DNA of 64,000 nucleotides from Lepidodermella squamata (Eukaryota; Gastrotricha): assembly GCA_047495785.1 (NCBI GenBank), contig JBLDXI010000041.1, positions 1 through 64,000 of the forward strand. The letters are read 5' to 3'. The position numbers were made by a program, and so were the translations under genes. This document shows positions 11,487 to 21,745 of this stretch, in pieces (position 1 is the first letter of the stretch; each line of letters opens with the position of its first letter). The notes under the pieces are model-generated. The model saw only the letters and a program-made list of their open reading frames with translations. It was not told the origin of the DNA and did no database searches.

Positions 11487-12148
11487 AATGCGACTTTTCT
11501 GCTGGAAAGAACAGTCTTGTCATCAGGCTGCTTCTTCACTTTGCAGGTTAATATTATCTGCAAGCACGATTCCGAGTCGAGATGACAGTTTGTTTTTAAT
11601 AATTTTTCAGTCTTACATTGCCGTAAAACTTCGCGCCAATTGTCATCCCGTTACTGGAGTTGCCGATGCCGCTGCTTTCATCAAGCTACTGGTAGGCTTC
11701 TTCCATCTTTTCACTCTTTCCTCTTGTTATATACACATGGTGTATTCAGAACAACGTCGATTTATCTGATTTGTCAAAAAAAGTACCGCATGCATCCACA
11801 GAGGAAGTCATGCTGTCATGCATGCAGTCCATACCATCTGTTGGTCCGACGAAAGCTCGCCAGATAGTAGCCAGATTTGATAGTAAGTTTCGACTTTCGT
11901 CGCGTCTTGGCGTGGACGCAAATTTTCAAATTTCCCAAATTTCCAAATTTCTAATTCGAAAACGAAAATCTCTTGGCGCGGTTTTCCTTTGCCATCGCTC
12001 GCAAATTCTGATATGAAAATGATTAATGCTTGGCAAAAAAATTGCAGGTATGGATGCGATTTTCAAGGCGGAATCTTCAGGGCAGCTTTGCGAACTTGTT
12101 GGAAAACGAATTGCTGACTCAATCAAGCAGTTCTTCCATGCAGCTTGA
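11487..12148 (+). CDS. FAAP24: FAAP24-like Fanconi anemia core-complex protein (N-terminus not found)
   Basis: FAAP24 pairs with FANCM and helps the Fanconi complex bind branched DNA in interstrand cross-link repair. Exons 11487-11546, 11611-11691, 11750-11882 and 12048-12148 join in frame. The first two encode a degenerate XPF/ERCC4-type nuclease fold: FLLERT corresponds to VVVEKT in the human protein, followed by a matching beta-helix-beta stretch. The last two encode the tandem helix-hairpin-helix domain, with IPSVGPTKARQIVARF and a terminal GQLCELVGKRIADSIKQFF that lines up with the human C-terminus. The acceptor at 11486 requires at least one upstream exon that I could not place. An AATAAA lies at 12230. 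Other XPF-family members (ERCC1, EME1) fit less well at the C-terminus. Confidence 0.72.
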
Positions 12149-12229
12149 TATTTTCATAATATCGTATGAACCTATCTTGCCATCCTTCCGGTTATAATCC
12201 TATATACCTGAGTCCTAACAAATTAAACG

Positions 12230-12235
12230 AATAAA
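12230..12235 (+). terminator. Polyadenylation signal of the FAAP24-like gene
   Basis: AATAAA 82 bp after the TGA stop, in an AT-rich 3' flank. Confidence 0.55.
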
Positions 12236-12388
12236 AGATCGATGTTTCTTTGGTTGGTTGAAACTACATAATACGATGGGTTATGCCAATAAATGATCCT
12301 GAGCTGTCAATCTTGTCTATTCCTCGTAGCGGCTATATCCACGGGTGAAATCGTCCGGAAAAGGGCATAGTGCCGCGCATATACGGCG

Positions 12389-12995
12389 CTAGAGATGTTT
12401 TTTCAGCGTTGCTAAACGATGGAAGAATTTTTCAGCCAGGTAATGCTGGCTGAAAATCTTAAACTCATCGACTTGGCTTTGAAAAATCATGATAGCCATC
12501 AGCACTGAAATGTGCATGTCCGTTCGTCCTTGATTAGTATAGTAGTAGTTTCTCGTAGGCCCGTTTTCATCTGTTTTGCTAGAAGCATTTTTTCTGAAAC
12601 TGCTATGAATCATCATGAAGCGTCGGCCAACGCTGAAATATAGGTATGGCTCGCTTTTGCCCTGTTCTTCCAATACTGTCAGTGCTGTCTGCCGTCTTCA
12701 AACGCCGACACGATGAGCTCACTGGCCTGATTGTGGCTCTTAAGAGGAACACGAATGCCGTCGAAGTACTGCTCGGCAGTTATAAAGACATTTAATTGTA
12801 CTACTCAAGTGCTTATTGCGTGAACAAGATTGCCATTCTCGCCTAATAGCAAAACAACTAAACGCCGCGTCTCATTTCCTGGCAATATGACAGAGACCTC
12901 AATGACACCTGCCGAGAGCAAGGCATACAGTGGAGCCAAAGCAACATTATTGCGCGTGCTTTTTGCGCTTCCAGCGGAATGAACTCAACTTGTGA
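12389..12995 (-). pseudogene. Decayed protein-coding remnant of unknown family
   Basis: On the minus strand three protein-like stretches follow each other. One at about 12965-12808 contains GVIEVSVILPGNETRRLVVL and LLGENGNLVHAIS and ends in TGA. The second, at about 12800-12690, contains YFDGIRVPLKSHNQASELIV. The third, at 12673-12389, contains SEPYLYFSVGRRFMMIHSSF. One in-frame stop and one +1 shift separate them, and no clean splice pair removes both. I do not recognise the family. It may be a dead gene copy or a gene whose introns I misread. Confidence 0.3.
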
Positions 12996-14286
12996 CCACA
13001 ACAGTCGCGTTTTTTCCACGACCCTCAAATTTCATTATATCCTGATGGATGAGCGCGTGAATCGTCGATGCAATAGCTGCGGAAGGTCTGGGTTGGCCTT
13101 GTCGGCCTCAGGATATAAGGCTGGCCCACCTATGCGATTGGTGCGCATCCTGCTTTATAAGCATATTCGTATCACCTGAAAAAACGTCTAGAGATGGGTT
13201 CATGCTTTTTGACGGTTGGCAGAAGTACTTCTACCTAGTCATGTGTTGAAAGTCCAGTCGAAGTGTTGCGTGGAAGAGGTGGATGATTCTGCTGTTAGTG
13301 TTGTTAGCGCTTGACAAGGCTTTATTATTTTGTTCTCACATGCCCTCTGAGCCATATCTCTAATGTGAAAGGCTTTCTGACCGCGTGCTAACCGTCCTCT
13401 GAACCCGACGGCGTAACCTGTAGCATCATTTTATTAATGCTCAATTTTTTAACCTGTAGCATGGAACTACGTAGCGCCAACTAGCCACGTATAAGCTATT
13501 ATAGTCAGGTATATCGAACTACGTACGACTACCTGTTTGATAATATTATACTTGCGGGCGAAGGCGTGGTGGCCTCGGCATAGTGACCCTTTAAGAAGAT
13601 TGTTTACTTTTTTACCTTCCTTATTTGAAATGCCATTTCTGATTTATGTTTCGATCTCGCTCACAGCTCGCAGTTTGCTAAAACAGTTAATTTCACAATG
13701 ACATGGTAATTCATGCTTATATAGGCGCAAAGTGCTTTAATCAAAATTGAAGTCAATTCGCCGATGATGGCTTAATTTATGGCGGGGAGACACAGCAGCA
13801 CAAATTGACAGGTGAGAGCAATATTTTGTATGCAGATTCGACAATCACTCATCAGGCTCGTGTTGTGCAGCCTGATTGGCTCATCGGCGGCCAATCAAAT
13901 TTTACTTTGAGAAGAGCATCGCCGACGCATGCCATATTGCAGCTATATTAGTATAGCATACCCAAGTATCATTGCTGGACATCGGCGGGGCGCACGTGCC
14001 CATCGTTATCCGAGTCGCGGCGGCATATGCCGAGGTCGACTCGGGCAGCCGCCGATCTATACCTGGGCATCGCCAATTAATGCACTCGCAATTCAATTTG
14101 TATCGCTCACCGAAATAATTGCCGGTGTGCCATTTGGCGCATCGATAAGTCAGCTGATCAAAAGGCTTAACATGTTATATCAATCAGTCCGCCCCTATCA
14201 TTAGGATTCCTCTTTTCATGCCAAGTTCTTTTATTATGATCATTATTACTTAGATTTGGGAGAACAAGAAGCAGGTGATTTGAGGC
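12996..14286. other. Intergenic, upstream of the nuclear receptor
   Basis: No supported gene. The sequence is AT-rich and likely includes the promoter of the receptor on the plus strand. No clear TATA box or known site stands out. Confidence 0.5.
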
Positions 14287-17200
14287 ATGAACAGTGGCAG
14301 CGGCAATGACCAGCCGACGTTGGGCAAGGATGCTTTCGAGGCCGTGTCGGCGTTGTGGCAGCAACCGAATTCATCGGCTACGCTTCTTCTTGCGCTACTT
14401 AAGCAACAGCAAGCGCTTCAAATGCCCAGCAGTGTCGGCGGCTCAAATCATCGGAAACGCCCGTCGTCGCCATCGCCATCGCCTTCTTCAATGTCAGCGG
14501 CTCAACTTTCAGAAGAGAGATATATTGGGGTAAGGGAAATAATTTAACGAATCTAGTAGTCCAACCGAAAATTATTTCATCACAGACTATGGCCACCGCG
14601 TTCCCCCCGCTAGCAGCGACCTTCGACGAAACCGACGGCATGGCCAAGAAACCTAAACAGCAGCTCGACTCGGAAGATATAATGATCGACATTGACGCGT
14701 CGACATCAGAATCATCGGTCTCAAGTAGCGACTCAGCGGTGCCGTTCGACTTAGCATCTCCCGGGTCTCCACGTGAAACCCCTGCGTCGCGTAGTCGCAT
14801 GTCGCCCGCTACAACACCGGCACTACTTGGCGAAAGCAGCAAGCCATCCCTCAGCCTGGGTAACGACCGGACGTTGCAAAACCTACAACGTCATCACCAA
14901 CTGCTCGCGCAAATGGCAATGACGGCAGGCAGCGTCGCTGTACCGGGAGCTGACAAACAAATCGCTGACTGCGTTGTGTGTGGGGACAAGTAGGCTAGGA
15001 AATTATATCTAAGTTAGAACTATTTCATGCCAACATATTTCCAGGTCGTCGGGCAAGCACTACGGTCAATTCACCTGTGAAGGGTGTAAGAGTTTTTTTA
15101 AGGTATACATTTTCAACTGAATAACACGGTCAGATAACTGTAGAAATTTCAATCGAAATAGCGTTCTGTTCGGCGGAATTTGGTATATACATGCCGAGGT
15201 CAGCACTGCATCATCGATCAACATCACAGGAATCAATGTCAATTTTGCAGGTGGGCGTTCTCTTAATGACCAAAAAATCTTTAAGGGTCATGTTTGCAAA
15301 CCTAGATTCTCGAAATGCCTCGGCTCTGGTATGAAAAAAGAAGGTGAGGGGCACTATTCTTCCGCAAGACGTTTATTTGTCTCATCCTTTGAATTATCAG
15401 CTGTTCAGCGAGGCCGTTCGAGCTCAAATGCATCCAACTTCATCGGATCCGCGGCTCTCAGCTCTTTTCTCAGTAGCGTCGCTCAGACGCAAAACAACAA
15501 CGGGACAACACAACGGCACGCTTTGCCGCTAAATCACGCACCACAAGCATTACCACACCTGGGTTTACCGGCGCTGCAGTCGCAACACTCGATGGTAGCC
15601 ATGCTTAACGCCTACAGCAATGCAACTCTCGCGCATTCGAAGTCGCCTCTACAGCCGGGTCAGCAAGCCTTCCCGAGCAACAGTGGGATCACTTTTGCGC
15701 ATAACTACTCAAATAGTGACCTTGAGCTCAGCTCAGCCCGTCTGAAGTTACCCCTTTTTACTCCTTCCACGATGCCATCGGAAAGTGCAAATTTTTTGGC
15801 TCTCCTTCTCAGCGCAGAGCAAAGCATGAACGCAGGTCAGTACGCACGTTTTTCGACCTCCGGTAGCAGCCTAAAAGGAATGCAAGAAATCGCGGCAAGG
15901 TTGATTTTTCAAGATGATATATCAGCGTGATTTATTTTAATTTTTGTTAATATAGACTTCTATTTATTGTCATTGACTGGGCTAAAATCACCGCACGAAG
16001 TATTGCCTTGCTTTCGCCATGCCTCTCGGCTGGTGATTTCAGTCGCATGCTCAAGGCTTCGTGGGCTGAACTTTGGGTGTTGACTGCGGCTCAAATGCCG
16101 TGGGCGTACGACGCTGTTATGATCGCCGCCGAAGAAACAACGTCGCCACCCGTATCTCCCGACGCATCAAATGGGGTCGAATCGGCTATGAATCGCAAAG
16201 CCGCGATTGAGCAGCTGCAAGTGATATGTCGACAAGTAACTTCTTATAATAATCACAAGTCGCTTTTCATATCTCTGTGTTCATTTTAAACTTAGATCGA
16301 GAGTATCCGATCTCTGGGACTTGATTCAGTTGAATTCGCAGCCCTGAAGGCATTGGCTTTATTTTCAGGTAATATTCACATGACTCCTGCTGGTGCTAGT
16401 TTTCGACCATGCTTTCGCATTTTCATCCGCGAACATAATCTTGTTACTTTCTACCGGGGCTTTGATTCGCTCCGATGAGTGCTACACCGCCGTCGGCTGG
16501 TGGTAGCTCATTTGATTTTCAGAGAGACCGTCGCTCTTGCGCTCTATCATTTCTGCCTCATCGAGCTCGCCGGCGGTGACTCAAGGTCACAATTGAATTT
16601 TTACCTGCCTCGTTTGACATTATTACATTTCACCGGATGTATTGCATGGATAGACAATAGTTGTTTGCTATCATTGATCATCAACTTTGGCGCGCATGCC
16701 TAGTTTAACAATTTATGAGACAATTGTGGGTGCGCGCAGAATATTACAGCATTAGAGATGTGCAGAAAGAGCCGCTGACTTATTCGCAGCGCGATTCATT
16801 GCAAAATGAGACAAAAACAAGACACTGGAGGGAAATAATGTTGACTAAATAATGCGATGATGCAAACGAGATATTCAGCCAAACCCATTTTCCTGGATAA
16901 TTACCTTTCGAAAATGCCCTTAATATGCAGATACTTTTGGGACCGCCGCAATAGCCGAGATGATGCAGGAAAAGGTTGCCGGTGCCCTGGCTGATTATCT
17001 ACGTGCGAAGGACGCTAACCCAGCGTTTTGCAACACTTTCGGCATCAGTGCTCCTCAAACAAGTAACAGGCTAATGCGAATTCTCCTTCGAGCTAACACT
17101 TTGAGGTCGACCATTCGTCCGGTCGTCCTAGAACAGCTCTTCTTTTCTCGGTTCGTTTTCTTTTCTCATTTATCACACAACAAACCAAAAGTTTAACATT

Positions 17201-17438
17201 TTGCAGCATGGTGGGTAATGTCAGCATAGAAATACTCATTGACAAGCTGATTGCAGATCAGCAGCTGTTGGTCAAAGTTGACGATATGATCGTCCAAAAA
17301 ATAGCTACGCTGATTCCATCCAAAATGAACGCTGCAGCCTCCTCAGACTGCACTCCGCATCCACAATCGACGGTTGATTCAGACGCCACCATCTCACAAT
17401 CATTGCTACCGACACTATGCGATGCCAACACCAAGTAG
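14287..17438 (+). CDS. COUP-TF / NR2F-type nuclear receptor
   Basis: Ten exons: 14287-14529, 14586-14989, 15045-15102, 15162-15250, 15306-15343, 15401-15926, 15956-16235, 16296-16368, 16931-17150, 17207-17438. They join in phase to 720 aa. The DNA-binding domain (residues 210-283) has CVVCGDKSSGKHYG, the P-box CEGCKSFF and [11 protein letters not shown], then MKKEAVQRGR, as in COUP-TF/seven-up/UNC-55. The ligand-binding domain (about 420-690) has [11 protein letters not shown] and EQLFFSR-MVGN, matching NR2F WSELFVLNAAQ and EQLFFVRLVGK. The second zinc finger is odd: the D-box is C246-RGQH-C251, four residues where NR2F has five. The N-terminus and the hinge are long and Ser/Gln-rich. The donor at 15927 (GTGATT) is weak. 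NR2F factors bind direct repeats of AGGTCA and usually repress, often in neuron fate. Confidence 0.9.
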
Positions 17439-19353
17439 ACAGTCGACTGTTCTCAGGGGCTTGTGGTGAATAACGCGGCAGTAGGTCTGGATGTGGCAAT
17501 TTTCGTAGCTGTATTATGGTTGCCAAAGCTTCCATTTGACTATTCACCACCAAGTCGCCAATCATTTCAGCTGCTACTAAATATTTGAGCGTGCTGCAGT
17601 CACTCAACTCCGCTCTTAGATGTGGGCTTTTTCCGCTGTGAGAAATACTCGATAAATCTTCATAGATACTATACCTAGATAGTTTGTTTTAATGGGAGCG
17701 GCTTCAACATTAGTTTTAATTAAGTGTTTCCCAAGAAATTATATTCGTTGTTGTACGTACGAATTCTAGTCAGTTGACTACCCTGCGGTTTCAAATAACG
17801 ATGTTAGCTTTTTTAATCACGCCATAACCGCATCTACACGATATTACAATATCGAAATAATTTTTAATGTCTTTTTTATTATATTCTATGAAGTTTGTGA
17901 TTCTGCTTCCTGTGCCTTTGGATGATAAACACTAAATCCTTTATAACATTGTCGCTATTATATTGAAGTTCCTACTTGCTATCCGAAGTCCGGAAAGTTT
18001 TTAGCATGTACGCGTGACGTCTTCACTGAAAATCCCATATTTATTTGTTAGCTATATATACCTATCATTAATCTAGACTGTGTCTTTTCGTCGCTTTCAC
18101 CTTTGTGTTTCTCATTGATACTTTTTCAGTCAGCTTGTTAATTTTTCATGATAACTGCGTTGAAAACGACGTGTTGTTTCACTAATACCAATCGGATGTC
18201 GATATCATAATATTATGTTGATGAAGCGTTCCGCAGTGAACATGTGCCGTGGCTTGTGACTAGGCTGCTATATTTATTTAAAGGACTCATGGAAGTTGTT
18301 GTTACTTCCCAGCAAGCAGCCTCAGTTAAAAGAATAAACCAAATAGCAAATGTTGTGCAATTACTGGCTACCACCGAGAAACATGCTGCTAGAACTTGGG
18401 TTGTAATACTCAATACCTAATACTTAATGTCTTCGGTCTTCGGTCTTCGGTCTTGGGTGTGGAAAAACTTATAGGGAATTTTCAGCTCTGGCGCGGATTA
18501 TAAACCTGGTCTACTCACCACCGCAGAGAAAGAACCGACAGAATAAAGACCACGAAAAAAGCATGGGGGCCAGATTATCAATTCAAGTTTTATTTCACCG
18601 TGATAAAAATTCAATTATATATTTAGATTCATTATTTGTGGTTCCATAGCATAATTACATAATATAACATCAGCTCATCATACAATACAATAAACGCGAT
18701 AATGCTCAATAACGCCCAGTCCGGCTGTGAACTGTTGTCACACGGTGACTTGTACCACTATATCGCTGATTCAAAACGATACCTGGAAATGTGACGTTTC
18801 ACTGACAGACTGCTGAGCGTCATTGTCCATTGCCAGCGGAATCTAATCGCCGTAGAAGTAGCAGTAAGGATGGTATCATTGAATGAAATATTGTAGGCCG
18901 ACCACAATGGATCGAACCAAAATCACGTTAAAATGCAAATCGGATAATTAATAAATTACGACAATATCGATAAATCAGAATCAGCATGTAACGCCATGCA
19001 GGTTTTCGACGTTCATGTCAAGCTGTCACAGATAAAAAAAATTATTACAACAACAGCTCTTTTTAGACACCCATTGATCTAGTGTTATCAATTTGCAGAC
19101 ATGGAATTTCATTTCAATTAAAAAACATAAATAGGAAATAGTAGCAACGAAGATAGCCAACTTTTCATTTTGCGGCTGAGTCTTCGATGTTTACGACAAT
19201 AAAGCAGCTCAACTAAAGACATCGTTTAGATGGACAGTCACAGCTTCAGATCAAGTGAATTCCAACCAATTACTTGAATGGATACGAAAAGCAAAGATTA
19301 AGGGGAGCGGCAAGAAAATCCCACCGACCTATTGCGCTCAAGCAAAACGCCTG
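17439..19353. other. Intergenic between convergent receptor and STAM genes
   Basis: The 3' ends of both neighbours lie here. There is a small CTTCGGT repeat at 18430-18456. I see no coding or RNA gene. 18590-19353 is AT-rich and likely includes the STAM 3' UTR. Confidence 0.5.
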
Positions 19354-21081
19354 CTACACCTGACCAGGCATCTGGAATTGCGTAGGTTGGCCAGGCATTG
19401 ACGTCTGCCCTACCGGCGGGCCGTTCGCGTAGCCGCCGTATCCCATAGTCATATTGGGTAGCATTTGCTGTGGCTGCTGCTGCTGTTGTTGTTGTTGCTG
19501 CTGCTGTGGTGGCAGTTGATGGGATTGCTGCTGGAAGATAGCGTTGTTGGGTGGCGCGGAGACATAAGCGCCGTTGTTCATGGGCTGCTGAACCGGGTAG
19601 CCAGCGGGAGCCGCGCCGTATGACATAGCACCAGGCGCGCCCGATAGAGGGACGCCGTAAGCCGGGATGAAACCGGGCGCCGTCGATGGATCGTAATATT
19701 GCGGCTGACTCGCGTACACCATTTGGGCCTGGGGAGGCATGGTCATTAGCTGCTGTCGTTTGTCCTGCACTTCTTGGGCCATAAGTCGATGATACTCCGC
19801 GAAAGCATCAACCAACTGTTGGTTGGCGTCATTCAATTTAGCGTGCAGGGCATCGACTCGTTCCAACTCATTATCGACAAGCGGCACCATAAATCGACAC
19901 TCTTGTTCTATACGCAACAATTCGTCGCTATCGGGTCTTTGCTCGCCAGTAGGGTCCGCTGCCTGAATCAGCGAAAGACCGCAATCAATCTTCGCCTCAT
20001 CGATCGTCACCTGAGCTTGATCGATCGGTTGCGGTGCTCCGCCATTCGCTGAACCGGCAGTCGGTTTCTGCTCGTGCTGATTGTCCTTCTTTTTAGCAGC
20101 GTTTTCTGGTTCGGGTTGATAGGTCAGGTCGGAGGTGACAAAATTTGACGGGAAAAGCAGGCCTTCATTCTGAGCAAATGCAGGCGTCGCAGGCGTGTAC
20201 CCGCGCCACCAATTAGCGTCGCTGTCGTCCAAAACAAAAATGATGTCGCCAGTTTTAAAGGTGAGCTCGTTTTCTTCGGCCGCCTCAAAGTCGTAGAGGG
20301 CACGAACTTTACGAGGCTCGCTAGAATTTATAGTCGACGCTATTGAAGTGTTGCCAGCGCTGGCAGCTCCAGCCGCCATCGCAGGGTATAGGGACGCTAG
20401 GTTAGCGCTGCTGCCCGCCGGAGTATTGCTCGGTGTTTTTGCCTGAGCTTCTTGCATCGAAAGCGCCATAGCCCGTGCCAAGTCTTCAATCTCTTTTTCT
20501 TGAAGTTCTTGCGCGGTCAACTTGGTTTTATGAGAACCAGATCGCGATTTGGAACCTGAATCCACTTGATCAGCGAAAGTAACTGTCGAGTAAACGGTAG
20601 AACCGCTTTTGAGCTCGTTGTTGAGTTGGACTATGTTGGATTCCGATTTCAAGTCGCCGCCCTCAGCCCATTTTTTGATCAGCGCTCGCAGCTTCTCCGC
20701 TGCTTTTGTTGATGAATTGGCGATTTTGCGTAGTTCTTGGACGGCGTCTCGAGACCCGATTTCATTAGCAAATTTACGCCCGCAGTTGGCAACGCAAGAG
20801 TCCATCAGTGTCAACGCCTTAGCTGCTACTGTGGCATTTCGATGATTTGCGCGTTTGAAAATGGCTCGTAGAACGTCACGAGGGCCGTCCTTCAAACCAC
20901 CAACCTTGTCGCAAATATCAAGGATCAATGCCCAATCGTCATCCTGACTCTTGTCAGAAGTAGCAGCCTCTGGGGTTGAAAAATACAAGTTTTTCCATTT
21001 CCATCCTAGTGCAATTTCTTTTTACTTACCAACAGCCTGGTCGAACGGTGATGAAGCACTCCCACCAAACAGAGACGGCAT
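19354..21081 (-). CDS. STAM: Signal transducing adapter molecule (STAM), ESCRT-0 subunit
   Basis: STAM with Hrs forms ESCRT-0, which captures ubiquitinated cargo on endosomes. Exon 1 (21081-21030) encodes MPSLFGGSASSPFDQAV and joins exon 2 (20969-19354) through a 60-nt intron, giving 555 aa. Order: VHS domain (about 14-150, with DWALILDICDKVG and CVANCG), a UIM near 172-194 (EIEDLARAMALSMQEAQ), an SH3 domain at 237-302 (ALYDFEAAEENELTF, NWWRGY, FPSNFV), a helical GAT-like segment (about 350-430), and a Pro/Gln/Gly-rich tail with an 11-Gln run. All family domains are present and in the usual order. The length is close to human STAM (540). The next gene on the same strand, AP-3 beta, also serves endosomal sorting. 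Confidence 0.95.
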
Positions 21082-21745
21082 CAGGGCAAGTAAAACTTTA
21101 TTTCAATAGAAAATCTAAAGGCAATCAAAGAACAAATGATGTCTTCTCCGAATTTACTGCAAATCGATGCTCAGTTTAAACGGACGGTAATTTGACAATT
21201 CTCTATATTCGCCCGAATGATAACAGCAATAATAAATTATATACGATTAGGAACAACAATGACGCCATTATTAGTAGCATATTAAGCTGATTGAACGATT
21301 AAAGCAACAGAATGACTCGGACGGCAATTGATTTCTTGATGAAGCCAACGAGACCTATGCAGGTCAAATCGAATAAAAATGCAATGAAGAAGGTGAATGT
21401 CAAGTGCTTAATCACCCTGCTGTCTTAATCGCCCGCGCTGACACTCGCAAATACCATGTCGAAATATATTACCAAAAGACCCAGAAAATGATAAGATAAC
21501 ACAATGAAGATATGAATGCAACGTGCTCACGAGACCTCAAGTTCTTGCACCTTTGATGATAAAATAGTATTCAAGTCGTCACAACGATGGATCAAGCGTC
21601 GAAAACACAGAATGGGAATATTTAAGCATTCAACTCAGAATCGAACTGATTTGAATCTATACCCACGAATATATTCGGAATGCAAAATGCCGCTGAATGT
21701 TGATAAATAAAACTAAAGTAGGTAATCGGTCGATATTTTAGTCAT
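21082..21745. other. Intergenic between AP-3 beta 3' end and STAM start
   Basis: AT-rich; it should hold the AP-3 beta 3' UTR and the STAM promoter on the minus strand. No other gene seen. Confidence 0.5.

Noticed and set aside
18905-18925. tRNA gene suggested by GGTTCGATCC on the minus strand
   Set aside because: The T-stem does not pair and no anticodon or acceptor stem fits.
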